DNA of 64,000 nucleotides from Tenodera sinensis (GCA_030765045.1 CM060964.1:167261115-167325114); one strand, 5' to 3'. Positions 52,780-64,000 are shown, counted from the stretch's first letter. A program made the numbers and translations. The notes: a model not told the origin generated them from the sequence alone.

Positions 52780-55560
52780 TAGAATGTTCACTTTTATTCA
52801 GTCCCTATATAAGGAGCCGACTAGTGCCAGGCAGAAAGTTTTTCATTTGACAATGACAGTTGAGTTTAGTGTAGTGGACAGTGCCGAGTGCAGTTCAGTT
52901 GTGATTACAATTTGACAAATCAATTATGTCATGTTCTGAGTGCCTGCAACAGTGCTTAAGTGATAAAGTGTGTTTAGCAGCATCTGGTGATTTCACTTGT
53001 TACATTGGTGTCAGCAGGGTATTTAAATGCAGAGAGGGAAGACATGCTTAAAAACTTATTGGTCAAGATGGAGTCAAATGAAATCCAGGATGGAAAAATT
53101 GAAGGCAAAAATGGAATCCAAAATTGATAAAATTGGAGAATGAAATAATCATAGTGAAGTTTGTAATGGAGAAAGAAATGAAGACAGAAATGTCCAAGAT
53201 GAAGTCAGACTTATTGACCAATGTTGAACAACTGGCCAATGTTGATAAAGATGTGGAATAGCTTGGCGTAAAGGTGAAAGAATGGCCAATGCATAAAACA
53301 CCTTTAGAGGACTTCGGGGAATGGCTTAGAGTTCTGAAAAGAGTCATTGGCAGCGTCAAGGAACTGAATGCTATGATAGAAGAAATGCTTAGCTGCAAAA
53401 CCTAATGGCTTGAAGGTTAAGGCACCAGGATGTGACACATATGTTACACTCAAGTATGATGTAACATTAAACTTTGAAGTCTTGAGCCGCCGTCACCACC
53501 CACAACCAATGGTCAACAGAAGAAGATACAGCACAGCTGATAGTCAGCCTCCAGAGACAATGGTAGAATTTCTGAATACGATTCTGATATCAGCTGTGTC
53601 TGGAGACTTCTGGGAGGCTCCTGAAGACCGGTTGGGGATCCATTGCGTGGCTACAGCCTATCATTGCCAGCTTAAGACAAGGCTGCAACAGTCAAGGGAG
53701 ATGCTGCAAGAGTTTGCCCTGTTAATTGAACAAGGCTCAAGCGTAACTTCCTGCCTGGTTACATGTGTCAGTAAGATGCCTACTCATTTACAACAGGGTA
53801 CATGATGCCAAGATACAACAACAATGGGGCTAACAGCATATTGAGGATGGAGGCAGCTAAGACAACTGTCATTATGTCAAAGACCAGGAGTATCTGATAT
53901 GGTGGGGTAAGAGGATAAGCCCAGGGATGTCGAAGATCTTCAGGTGGTGTGTGTTGGGCATATGTCCAGCCAGGGAACCTAGCGAAGGCCTGTCCAGCAG
54001 ACCAATGAGCAGGCAGGAAACAAGTGAGTACTAGGATGGCAAGGAGCATATAGGGGCCGTCGTCACCAAACCCTAGAGTGATGCTGCATGCCTTGCGCAG
54101 AAGGATGGATGACAGCCTCGTTGACGGCAAGATACAAGAGAAGTGCTACCAGTACTAGTGGACACAGGTGCAGCCATGACCATGATCAGACCTGATGTGG
54201 TGAAGGGCTTGTCAAGAAAACTGAATTGACCCTATCAGTTAGTGATGGCATCAGGTGATAAGTGACCTATGGAGAAGAAGACCCTGCTGGCATTGACCCT
54301 GGGCAGAGCATTGTAAGTCTATGGGTGTTCCTTACGGGAATTACTGAGTATGTGATACTGGGGCTGGATGCCATCAGGAGCCATGGCATGACAGTTGACA
54401 TTGGCAGAAAGTCTTACTATCAGACAAGATTGCACTCCAGAGACCCAATGAACATCTAGGGATCTGCAGGGTATTCCTGATGGAGAATGCAGTAGTGTCT
54501 GCAAGGAGCAAGGTGTTCATGGAAGCGTGTCTGGAAGGGCAATGCTAGAGAAACCTGGTTTTGGACTGTAAGATACCATTAGACCAATTATTCATTACAG
54601 GACATAGTTGTCTTGCCTTGCTGAGAGAAAGTGTCTATGAGGCTGCTGAATCCTCCATCAAACACTGATCAGAATATTGAAGCCAGAACGGAACCGGGAA
54701 AATAATGAGCCAGTTAGGAATGTTTTGGTGTGAGACAGATCCATAGAACCATCTGTGTCACAAGGTCTGGGGGCTCGGCTGGAAGACTCGTAGATGGCAG
54801 CTCATAGTACAGTTGGAGTGTGTGCAGCATCTATTTAGACAGTATTCAGTCTTGAGCCAAGGGGATGGTGATTATGGCTGCACTGATTGAGTACTCCCCC
54901 ATGTTGGCAGCAGAGATGCCCTACCTATATGACAACCACCAAGACATATTCTTCTGGCAAAACAAGTACAGGTATGGGACATGCTGGAGGGCATGAGATC
55001 CAGAGGGATCATCAAAGAGTCTGACAGCTCTTGGTGCTCCACTGTAGTTCTGGTGAAGAAGAAGAATGGCAAGTTGCACTTTGCCTGGACTATAGAATGT
55101 TGAATGCTGGCACTCAAAAGGACTCTTTTCTCTTACCCCAAATTGATGACACCCTGATCACTTTTGATGGTGTCCAATGGTTCTTGAACTTGTACCCGAA
55201 ATCAGGATACTGGCAAGTGCCTCTAGATTCCAGAGATAAGAAGACCATATTCTCAATGGGCCAAGGGGTTTAGTTGTTCAGTTATGCCAGCCTGCAATGT
55301 GCCAGCCACCTTCCAGCACCTCATGGAAACAGTGATAAGGGATTTGACATACGACACCTGTCTGCTACATCTGGAGATCATCATTGGCAGCACTTTCAAG
55401 GACCATCCTGAGAACCTGGCCAAGGTATTATAGGGACTACAGGAAGGCCTTGGCCAATCATCAGAGGGATTGGAATATCAGGGTGTCACTTTTCTCACTA
55501 GCCTAACACTTTCTTTTGTTCAGCCTGTTGTTTGGGAGACCCCTCCTCCTCAGGGGTAGA
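52780..55560 (+). mobile_element. Ty3/Gypsy retrotransposon, copy 2 (LTR end, gag, protease, RT), degraded
   Basis: A TATA-like CTATATAAGG at 52804-52813 and a TGGTGTCAGCAGG primer-site-like sequence at 53006 suggest the end of a 5' LTR. Then gag (LKVKAPGCDTYVTLKYD, CQLKTRLQQSREMLQEFALL) at 53043-53810, a poorly conserved segment, protease VDTGAAM at 54158-54175 with VILGLDAIRSHG at about 54355, and RT at about 54990-55420 (SRGIIKESDSSWCSTVVLVK, LNLYPKSGYWQVPLD). The RT catalytic YxDD is replaced by LHLEII. Near 55440 the reading jumps to LANHQRDWNIRVSLFSLA, which fits the integrase end, so RNase H and most of integrase are deleted. Stops throughout. Confidence 0.8.
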
Positions 55561-55800
55561 GCAGTCAGCAGTCGACTACATGGAGGATCTCGTGATGACA
55601 CGTTCAATGTTCATGGGCCTTTAAGGCTACTTTGTAAACTTGGTGATTGCAATGCAATCCAATCTAATCTAGGAAATGATACAATTCTGGATTATGGAAT
55701 TATCTCAGTTGTACCTTATTCCTATGCATATTTTAGTTTTATTCCTGTACCTTCTATTATGACTAAAATACTTTCTTCCAAGTGGACCAAGTTTCTTTGA

Positions 55801-57226
55801 CCCTCTTGTTGTCATGCCTCTTTAAAGAATTCCCGCCCAAAATCGCCGCCTGTCGATGTAGTAGACTGTATTACAGGGCGTAAAGTCTGCCAGCATCAAC
55901 CTTGTGGACACAATGTTTGTGAGACTGTAAACCTATTTTTAAAACATCTTATAGGGATGCACTTTATGTCATTGAAAAGGGGAAACATTCTTCTTTCTAA
56001 CAGTATGTTGCAAGGTCATTAAGGGGGATCTTTTATTTGAAGGACAGTTTTCTAACCCTTGCCAATCTAGTTTGACCCCGTCCAGTTCTTTTCAGTTTTT
56101 ACTGCGTAAAAGTGAACATGGCTTGTTGCTCCCACAATGTTTCTGTGCTAGTAAGAGATGGTGATAAAAATTGTGGGATATTATGATGAGTGTGACATGG
56201 ATGCAAGTACTCTGACAGTGACATTGAGGATTGTCTACCTGAGACAACTCTGGGGACACCCGATGCAAAAAGGAGACGTGTCGATTTAGATGCGGATTTC
56301 TATTTTATTCTTCGATAATTGGAACTGTAAGCTCCCAGTGGTTTCTAAAAAGAAGTGAAATAGTCAAAGATGCAGTTAATAGTTCTTCTACATCATACGG
56401 TGTGAAATTATTGCCAAAGCAGGAACGTCAGTGTGTTATACATCAGGGTAGCAAAAAAGATTGCATACAGTATGCGTAAAATGTGAGAAAGGAATACATC
56501 CTAAGTGCATTAATTTACAAAAGTGCTCAAAATAAATACATTAATAATTTTCAGCTAAAGTGGACCATTGTAATTTAATTTTTTGCAGCTAAAAGTGCTT
56601 GTTCAAAGTGAAATCAATTTTTTTAATTTGGTACCAGAAACTATTATTATAATTAGCACATATGCAAACTGAGAATAATTAGGAACCTGAAACAGTGTTA
56701 AAACTAGTGCTGGAAAATTAGGACCATATAATTATTGAAGAGTTCATATTCTTGATGCAAACCATACTAAAGTCATCAATACTGGTGTGTTATATTTTGC
56801 ATTTTTTTTATGTAACAGCATAGTTTTGAAGGTAAGTTTATTATTATCTCTCTTGTAATTGAGTACATATTTAACGGTGCTAAATTCCATTCAGGTTATT
56901 TCAACAGAAATGTATATTTCATCTCAACTTACAATAACAAAACTATTATTCCTCCTTGTTGTAATAAAATATGCACTAGACATTTATTTGCTATCTGATG
57001 AATGTTCTTATTAATATAATATTGAACATAAATCAATTTGGTAAAATTCGTCTTTTAGATGTTTATTCTATCTCTAAAATTACATTTATTGTGAATTTTT
57101 TTTCTGAAAGCTAACACTTCAAGACGTAGTAGTCCGGCATTTTTCACCCCAGTAGTCATACTTGGGCTTGGCATTTAAATGTCGGTCAGACACCGTCGAC
57201 CTGATCGGCGTGCGGTGGCAAGAAGG
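55801..57226 (+). mobile_element. internally deleted piggyBac element
   Basis: Right end abuts TTAA (57227-57230); the left end follows TTGA (55797-55800), likely a mutated TTAA. The ends show imperfect TIR similarity (CCCTCTTGTTGTCATGCC against CCTTCTTGCCACCGCACGCC). Inside, 56119-56330 encodes an acidic N-terminal stretch (YSDSDIEDCLPETT, then TPDAKRRRVDLDAD), and 56340-56540 encodes a C-terminal Cys-rich piece (QERQCVIHQGSKKDC, then CVKCEKGIHPKCI). The catalytic middle of the transposase is absent. 56560-57180 is AT-rich and non-coding. Confidence 0.6.
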
Positions 57227-57423
57227 TTAATTGTTATACTCAGGTTTATCTTAAAAAATCCCAGCCCTCCTAATGGCCTCCCTGTCTTTGCTTTTTCTTT
57301 TTACATAGTTAAAAATCCTCTGCTACGATATCGTCCTCTACAGGTATAAATGTTATTTTATGTATATATTATTGCACCAACAGCTATTTTCTTCCTACAG
57401 GCAGTTTTTGTCTAGTATATATA

Positions 57424-59704
57424 CAGCAAAACCTGCATTCAATGGACCCCTTATTAAACGGAAATTGGCCTTTAAACAGAAATATTTTATAGTCCCGTGA
57501 ATTTGGGGATGAAAAACATGCTAAATTCCCTTTATTTAATGGAAACTGCCTTATGCAGACAATGGAAATGAAATTACGCCTTTTAAAGGAAAATTTTCAG
57601 TTTGCAGAGTTAAGACAATTTTCAGGCACCCGGTGAAAGTCTGCATTGTCAGCTCTGAGCACATGATGTTTAAGTTGAAACATAACCAAATTGCTGCTAC
57701 CTGATTAATCTGGGAGGGGGTGCACTGATGATATCCAAATACTGAGAAATCTGTCAGTCATCCTTCACTGCATAGTTAACAGTAAGCCCGGCTGATTGTT
57801 TTTATTGTTCTCTCTTTCCTTTCTCAAATGACTTGTCACACAGCATACGAATACAGAGCTCTTAACAGTACACCTCTAAACTTAGACGAAGATGGTGGTT
57901 TAGTTCAGCTGTAGTCACCATGGCTTCGAAAACAAGAATTGTACTAGATCTTAACACGACAGTGAAAATGATTTATGCTAGTGAATGTGATAAATTGAGT
58001 GTAAAGCAGATCATGAAAGCGTTCAGCGTAGGCAAAATTCAGATTTACGACATTCTAAAGAAGAAAACGGAAATTCTGAAGTGGTGGGAAAATTGTGCTA
58101 ATGGAAAAAAAGAGAGAACTTATAAAAACTGAAAATCAGGACATTAATGAAATAGTGTGGGAATGGTTTGTTAGTGTTAGGGCAAAAAATCACCGCATAT
58201 CGAGGCCTATGTTACAGGAATATGCTAAAAAGGTAGCTGAAAAACTGGGCAAGACTGAATTCAGAGCATCTAATGAATGGTTGGAGAGTTTCCGCAAAAG
58301 ACATCAGATATTTTTTAACAAACATTGTGGTGAATCGAATGATGTTAACACTGAAACCATCGCAGATTGGATTGCTAAACTACCTGCAATAATCAGCATA
58401 CGAACCTGAAAACATAGCAAACTTCAACGAGGCGGGACTGTTCTTCCACGCGTTACTGAACAGATCATTGTGTTTAAAAAGTGAGAAATGTTTAGGAAGA
58501 AAATTGTCCAAGGAAAGACTGACTGTTTTCCTATGTGGTTTTATGTCAGGTGAAATGGAAAAACCCCTTGTGATTGGTAAGGCTGCTAAGCCGAAATGCT
58601 TCAAAAACATTGACCTTCAGAGCCTGCCTGTTGTTTGGAGATCCAATGAAAAGGCATGGATGATGTCACAGATCATGGAAGAATGGTTAACGGCATTTAA
58701 TGGAAGAATGAGGAGACAAACTGGCATGTTCTGCTTTTTTTTTTTTTTTTAAATAATGGAACATGTCACGCACATGTAGAACTTTTCAATGTCCAACTTG
58801 CTTGTTTCCCTCCAGACACTACAAGTGTTAACCATTGTACCAAAGCATAATTCAGAATGTTAAAGTACATTTTCGTAATGTTAATGCAGTCTTTGCTCGC
58901 TAATATGGACTCCAAGTCGTGCTCCTCTGAGCTAGCCAAAATCATATCGATTCTAGATGCTGTAATTTGGATAAGCCAAGCAGTAAATAAACTGCTACCA
59001 GAAACAGTGACAAAGTGTTTCGCAAAGCAGGGTTTCCAGTGGGTCAAGTTACTGACCGTGAAGAAAATGAGGATGAGATTCAAGAATTACAAAACTACAT
59101 CAATGAAGGTGCTTTCAGTTGCAGTGCCATGGAATATGTCAACATAGACAGTGATGTGCAAACTGAAACACAGTTGATATAGATGCCTTAATTGAGAATA
59201 TGCAAAGTTTGGAAAGAAGAAGAGAAGGCAGAGGAAGATGAAGAGGAATATGTCCCCAAGTTGGAAGAAGATTGTAGGCTAAAGACTTATTGGGATGCTG
59301 TCAAAAGTTTAAAGGAACTGCAGCAATTCGCTCTATGGCTAAACGACCCAGATATGTTAGGTGTGATCTCTCATGCCAAAGTGTTTGTGCAAAGTCAAGC
59401 AGCTAAGCCGCAGTGTGTCCAGAAAACTCTCCTTGACTATTGGAAAAATGAGTTAATTGTGTATACAGTTATTTTCCATTCATTATATGTTTTAATGTAT
59501 ATTATACATATGTATTGCAGTAGAAATGTCTAAATACACACAGTTAAATAAGGTACACACATATTTTATCTCATTCTGTCCATTTATGCATGTTCATGGT
59601 TTAATTTTGTTAATAGCCAAGGCCTATCTTTATTAAATGGAAACCTCTCTTTATCTGAAATTTTCGAGAGTCCCACTCGATTCCATTGAAGACAGATTTT
59701 ACTG
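57424..59704 (+). mobile_element. Tigger/pogo element
   Basis: 2281 bp, TIRs CAGCAAAACCTGCATTCAAT (left) and CAGTAAAATCTGTCTTCAAT (right, read inward), flanked by TA at 57422-57423 and 59705-59706. It encodes a decayed pogo-type transposase on +. A SINE A copy lies directly outside its right end. Confidence 0.9.
57920..59500 (+). pseudogene. Tigger-like transposase, broken
   Basis: Starts at ATG 57920 with the psq/HTH domain (SVKQIMKAFSVGKIQIYDIL), then the CENP-B-type HTH (NHRISRPMLQEYAKKVAEKL, FRASNEWLESFRKRH), then the DDE domain: NFNEAGLFFHALLNRSL, where the usual Asp-Glu pair before GLFF is partly lost; LTVFLCGFMSGEMEKPLVIG; VVWRSNEKAWMMSQIMEEWL; NGTCHAHVELFNVQLACFPP; SLLANMDSKSCSSELAKI; and a C-terminus ending near 59450 (LQQFALWLNDPDM, TLLDYWKNE). 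Frame changes occur near 58100, 58405 and 58750, the last at a run of T. Confidence 0.85.
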
Positions 59705-59710
59705 TATATT

Positions 59711-59923
59711 GTTCAACAACGCTGTCAACTACCAGGATCGTATCAGCATCGCCAGTGTGCCGGAGTTTCGTCCCACAGATGTTCTTTTACATGCCAGCAA
59801 ATCTATTGACATGGAGCTGTTGTTTTTAAGCACACTTAAAAACCCTCATTCTGGGCCGGGTTTAAATCTGCGACTTTGGGATCAGTAGGCCAGCATCTGA
59901 CCAACTGAGCCAACCAGGCCGAT
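59711..59923 (-). mobile_element. tRNA-derived SINE, family A, copy 2
   Basis: Minus strand: head CCTGGTTGGCTCAGTTGGTC, a B-box-like AGATTTAAACCCGG, then the blocks shared with 3514-3724. This copy keeps the segment missing from copy 1 and is the better reference. It lies next to the right TIR of the Tigger element. Confidence 0.82.
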
Positions 59924-60439
59924 TAGGATCTCTTATTTACTATATAAAACTGAATAAGAATTCAAAGACTGCTTACAATAAAGTTTCTATCAAAAATATT
60001 TTGCATCATTTTTACCTCCTCATACATGCATTATTTTAATTAAAATCATTAGAATCGTTTTTTAAAAACTAGCAATGAAACATTTTCCATGTAATAGGCT
60101 ATTTGGGAAGAGAAATTTCCTGTAAATGTATGACCAATACCAATATTGGTATTTATCTGATGCTGATAGGTGCTCCACAGCAGCAAATACAGTGTGTTCA
60201 GAACGTCACTGTGCACTAGACTACAGATGTAGATTATGTTCGAAACCAAGTTAGGTTTTCTGCTTGAAATCTTGATACAAGTTGGCATAGTTGATCTACG
60301 CAGATGTGATTTTTTTTTAATCTGTGCTATAGTTTACATAACATTGAACTGTTTGGTTCAATTATCAGTTAATGAAAGCTATTGAATGCAATATGTGTAG
60401 TGTTTAGATGCTCAATTTAGTTTTAAATTATGGTGCATT

Positions 60440-60634
60440 CAACTGAGGAACATGGTTTTTCTTGTTAAACATGTCTTTCAAAAAGATAATGAACACACAG
60501 ATTTAGTGCAGGAGCATTTGCTGAAACATTTCCAGAACTAGTTGTACCTCATCATAATGCAGTTTGAATTATTGATAAATTTCAAGAGACAGACTCAGTG
60601 TTAGATGTTGAATGAACTGGATGACCTCCTAAAC
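60440..60634 (+). pseudogene. N-terminal part of a DDE transposase, split by a hAT insertion
   Basis: The + strand reads LVKHVFQKDNEHTDLVQEHL, then LLINFKRQTQ-type helix-turn-helix sequence in shifted frames, ending in the GRPP-like linker (TGGATGACCTCCTAAAC). The protein resumes at 63353 with NEKKLVNISDPIQQSPLK, so the two pieces belong to one gene separated by 2.7 kb of inserted DNA. Confidence 0.65.
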
Positions 60635-60693
60635 CAGAGGTGGGCAAAAGCGGATTCTTGAACATCTGTGATTCGTGAACCTTTCGCCGTGTA

Positions 60694-62284
60694 TAACCCG
60701 ACCAAGGTCAGTGCAGTCCTGCATGGGAAGTGGCAAGCAGGCGAACTAATGTGGTGACGACACATATACGTCACGAAATTCTGTACAGTCTGATTTACTA
60801 ACGTGCAGCGTAGTGTTCACAGTGATTATGCTAGTGATGGAACTTAAAGGAAATAAAATTCTTCACGAGCAAGCTCGGCGTGTTATTTATAATGTTATGT
60901 TTTGTGACAAGGAGAAGAAAAAGGTAAAAAAAATACCTATTGGAAATGCTACTTGATGCTTCTACTGGCTGCAGTAAGACAACAACATGCAAGATTAGGA
61001 AAGAGGACCAGCTTGAAGAAAGTGGGGCGAGCAGAATAAAATCACCTGGCAAGATTGTTAAACCTCCAGCAAATAAAATCATTTTGGACGAAATGGACAA
61101 GTGCCTCATTAGAAGAAAGTATCAGGATAATTACAAGAGTGTACTAAGAGAACGTCCTGATATAATGGCTCTAAGAGCATCATTTCTTGAACACTTAGAA
61201 GAAATGAAAGTGGGGAAAATAAGCCAGTGATATACATTGTTGAAACCTGGATTCAAAAACACTACACAGTTTCCAAGTGTTGGCTGAGTGACGATGTCTC
61301 AGGGGTGCAAATGACAGTGCTGGACAGCGTCTTATTATTGTGCATGCTGGCTGGCAAATAGGATTTATTCCAGGTGCTTGCCTCCTTTACGATTCCAAAT
61401 CCAAGACATCAGATTACCATAACGAAATGAACTACGAAAACTACTCCAAGTGGGTGCAAAACCAACTTATACTTGGATTACCGCAAAACAGCATTGTTGT
61501 AGTTGACAATGGTCCTTTCACAATAAAGAAGACAATAACATACCCTCAAGCAACAATTTAAAGTCAGAAATACAAGAATGGTTACGGAACAACAATATAC
61601 CATTTGACCCGGAAATAACTAAAGCTGAACTTGTCATTCACGCAAAACAGCACAGACCAAAGAAAACATACTCCATTGATAAATTATTCGCACATGCTGA
61701 CCTTACAGCACTTAGATTACCACCCTATCATCCGGAATTAAACCATATCAAACTAGTCTGGCATTTAATAAAAGAAAGGTTGTCGACAATAATGTAGACC
61801 GTGTTTCTCTGTCAACACTAAAGACTTTAACACATGAAGCTACTGGAGCAATAACAGTAAATTACTGGAAAACCTCTGTTCAGAAGGTGAGAGATATTCA
61901 AGAAACATATTGGAAAAGAGATGCTCTTATGGAAGAAGAAATGGAAAGGATAGTAATCAATCCAAGACTAGACAGCAGTGACGAGTCTGAAGAAGAAATG
62001 GCCACCGGATCCGAGACCGACACAGCAAGTGTGGGAGACATCAAGGAATAATGAAGTTTCAGAGAAATGTTCAAATGTACTGTATTTTAATGTATTTGTG
62101 AATATATTTGATTTTTTATGGTATGAATATACATATAATACAGTTATACACACAGAGAAAATATCAACATGAGATCTGTTATTGTTCACCTTTTGCCAAC
62201 CGGACTGTACAGGAGGACGGGCAAGGCATAATGCATACAAGTGGTGCCCTCCGAAGCAGGACTGCACTGGCCTTGGTCGGGTTA
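60694..62284 (+). mobile_element. IS630/Tc1-mariner-like element nested in the hAT
   Basis: 1591 bp. TIRs TAACCCGACCAAGGTCAGTG (left) and TAACCCGACCAAGGCCAGTG (right, read inward) continue to GCAGTCCTGC, flanked by TA at 60692-60693 and 62285-62286. The boundaries are sharp and the TIRs differ at one base in about 28, so this is the youngest layer of the nest. Confidence 0.9.
60840..62051 (+). pseudogene. transposase of the nested IS630-like element, catalytic residues changed
   Basis: The + strand has an N-terminal part (SGASRIKSPGKIVKPPANKI, LRERPDIMALRASFLEHLEE), then VIYIVETWIQKHYT, where the first catalytic Asp of YIDETW is Val; HAGWQIGFIPGACLLYDSKS; QNSIVVVDNGPFTI (second Asp kept); HADLTALRLPPYHPELNHIK followed by LVWHLIKERL, where the usual Glu of NPIELVW is Lys; and an acidic C-terminus. 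Two or three frameshifts are present. It belongs to an insect family distinct from the DDE_3 copies elsewhere in the window. Confidence 0.75.
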
Positions 62285-62565
62285 TAACGATGCAACACAA
62301 CGGTACACACCCCCTTACTTAGTTGATTTCAGGAGTCCAAAGGTTGTTTTGAAACTGGCATCAGTGAAGGAATTATGTACGTGTCAATACCTTCTACCCC
62401 ATTTGTAACAAGCTATTACATGATTTTCTTCTTGGAGCCAATATTGAACAGCTTGATTGTAAATATCATGCCATGTATGACGAAAAAACTAGTGTTTTCT
62501 GATCTACACTTTTATATGTGTTGCATACATTTTCTGTTGTTATTATTATTACTACTACGATGACT

Positions 62566-62612
62566 ACCGCCGCCGCCGCCACCACCACCACCGCCGCCGC
62601 CGCCGCCGCCAC
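62566..62612 (+). repeat. (CCG/CCA)n microsatellite
   Basis: About 47 bp of CCG and CCA triplets in AT-rich surroundings, inside the hAT element. Confidence 0.9.
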
Positions 62613-62734
62613 CATTAGAGCGTGCCAAAGTTCTAGGTTTACAATCTAAGCATAACACACAATGACATGTGACAACACTCTTAACCAACAAATCAAATTA
62701 TGAAATACTTATTTCAAATGTATAAAATCACTTG

Positions 62735-63130
62735 ATATGGTGCCAGAGGATAAGCTAATTAGTTACACTCCCATTCCTGAGGAGTTAAAAAGTGAGTTTA
62801 CTTCACATGGATTCTGTGATTTCAGGAATCTTGAGAATGACATTTCAATGTTTATTAACCCTTTACTATAGATGTAGTCAGTGTAAGGGTTAACTTGCAA
62901 TGTGAACTCACAGATCTACAAACAGATCTAGTGACAAAAAATAAATGCAGTGATTTAGTTGGCACAGAACTGTGTAAGGTAATATATGTTGGTTTGAGAG
63001 AATTTGCTGCTTGTGCTCCACATGTGTCTGTGAACATTTTTCTCTCTCTCTCTGATGAATGTTTCAGAGACCATCTCTCAGCGCAACTGCATATTCCTGT
63101 TACACATATTACCCAGAGTTTAAACGTCTT
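62735..63130 (+). pseudogene. hAT transposase C-terminal remnant (GTF2IRD2/ZBED5-like type)
   Basis: The + strand reads VPEDKLISYTPIPEELKSEF, DFRNLENDISMFINPFTIDV, LQCELTDLQTDLVTKNKC, then jumps to LSDECFRDHL with the rest of the dimerisation region, skipping the FGSTYVCEQLFS block. It is the coding remnant of the hAT at 60635-63351 and is related to the one at 11276-11861. Confidence 0.65.
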
Positions 63131-63352
63131 CTCAGATGTTCGGATGATGACAATGTGTGCAATTGCAATTTCACATAGTAAAAGTATGACCACCACTTTC
63201 CTGTTTAAAACAAACATGCTGATTGTTAACTGTACCAATCCACCACTGTCAACAGTTTAAGAAGCGAAGGAATACCACTCCAACCAGCAAGAATGTTATG
63301 TGGGTTGCGTGCACAGTGGATTCAGAGCAGACACTAGTCTACCCACCCCTGA

Positions 63353-64000
63353 CCTAACTAATGAAAAGAAGTTGGTGAATATTTCTGACCCTATACAACA
63401 GAGCCCATTAAAAACAGGGACATGTTGGACAGGAAAAATATATTGACTTTAATTGTGCATAAAGCAATTAGGAAAACATTGAACTTGTTCTTGAATAAAG
63501 TAAGAGCAGTGCAAGAATTGAAGGATGCAGATTACAAAAAGGAATCCATTACAGTGACTTATTCACATGGTTTATTGAAAGGAACACCACTGATAATTCT
63601 TGATGTCACTTTCTATATAGACAAGGCTTGGTTCCACCTCTCTGGTTATGTTAACACACAATTGTGGTCAACTGAGAATCCTCGTGCTGTGTGTGAAACC
63701 CTCATGTATGATCAGAAAATTAGACTGTGGGTAGTAATATCCAGACGGCACATCATTGGCCCAATATTTGTTCAAGAAACTATGAACAGTGAATGTTATT
63801 GTTTAATGATCCAAGATATCATTGGCCAGCTAGAGGAAGCAGAAATCAGCTATTCATGGTTTCAATAAGTTGGTGCTACTGTGCACCAGATGATAACTCT
63901 GTGATATCTAGTACACAGTTTTAAGGAGTGCCATTTCTAAATACTTATGGTAGCTTCACTCGCCAGACCTTACTCCACCAGACTTTTTTGTTTGGGGAGC
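63353..64000 (+). pseudogene. DDE transposase, resumed after the hAT insertion, runs off the window
   Basis: The + strand continues the gene from 60634: NEKKLVNISDPIQQSPLK, then LDVTFYIDKAWFHLSGYVNT (first catalytic region, here IDKA instead of TDEA), GPIFVQETMNSECYCLMIQD and SYSWFQ, a TAA at 63866-63868, then VGATVHQ in the same frame, where WFQQDGATxH is expected. The tail at 63950-64000 (PDLTPPDFFVWG-like) reaches the third acidic region at the window edge. Frame broken at least twice. Confidence 0.75.

Larger units (their letters stand above)
60635..63351 (+). mobile_element. hAT element inserted in the DDE transposase, itself carrying another transposon
   Basis: Ends CAGAGGTGGGCAAAAG at the left and CAGGGGTGGGTAGACT read inward from the right, a hAT-type terminal pair. 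Flanks CCTAAAC (60628-60634) and CCTAACT (63353-63359) are best explained as an 8-bp duplication of CCTAAACT with one base lost in each copy. Inside: a hAT C-terminal remnant at 62735-63130, a CCG/CCA microsatellite, and the TA-flanked element 60694-62284. Confidence 0.75.

Noticed and set aside
1..64000. CRISPR arrays, bacterial operons, riboswitches
   Set aside because: The window is eukaryotic; no regularly spaced short repeats or bacterial gene organisation were seen.

Overview
This window looks like part of a large, repeat-rich insect genome. It holds exons of one eukaryotic host gene separated by introns of about 9.4 and 12.2 kb. The rest is AT-rich sequence packed with insect-type transposons: mariner, PIF/Harbinger, piggyBac, hAT, Tigger/pogo, Penelope-like elements, several LINE families, Ty3/Gypsy elements and tRNA-derived SINEs. 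There are no operons, ribosome binding sites or CRISPR arrays. A polyneopteran such as a stick insect, cockroach or orthopteran is my guess from intron size and repeat mix; the sequence does not prove it. HOST GENE: the 3' half of nicastrin, a gamma-secretase subunit, lies on the + strand. Exons are at 17918-18169, 27531-27648 and 39893-40085, with a possible terminal exon at 40174-40255. Exon phases agree across all junctions. Earlier exons were not found in 1-17917 and probably lie upstream. LAYOUT: 1-2.6 kb holds a hAT element of ZMYM1 type. A Harbinger two-gene unit, interrupted by a SINE, is at 2.8-4.7 kb. A Penelope end is at 5.3-5.7 kb. A LINE with a second LINE copy nested in it is at 5.9-7.9 kb, abutting a DDE transposase remnant at 7.9-8.6 kb. 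A SINE with perfect target duplication is at 9.1 kb, a hAT tail at 11.3-11.9 kb, a LINE ORF1 at 12.3-13.7 kb and a dead mariner at 14.5-15.7 kb. The first nicastrin intron carries a Penelope piece, a SINE, a Gypsy element with a nested hAT, a LINE tail, a DDE transposase and a piggyBac remnant. The second intron carries a 5.6 kb LTR retrotransposon with gag and protease but no reverse transcriptase, an intact 363-residue mariner transposase and a LINE. Downstream of nicastrin are a mariner fragment, a TIR-bounded Harbinger element, a transposase with a nested SINE, a hAT, a probable solo LTR, a second copy of the Gypsy family, a shrunken piggyBac, a Tigger, and a three-deep nest of DNA transposons running off the right edge. 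MAIN POINTS OF INTEREST: (1) the gag-protease LTR element has LTRs about 98% identical, a 4-bp target duplication, a GGGAAAC heptamer directly before the gag stop and a predicted H-type pseudoknot after it, and has lost the bulk of pol. (2) Several Penelope-like ends carry hammerhead-ribozyme-like cores at the same place, 3' of the GIY-YIG domain. (3) One mariner has an uninterrupted D,D34D transposase and recognisable TIRs. (4) Several nested insertions give a relative order of events. Nearly all other coding sequence is broken.
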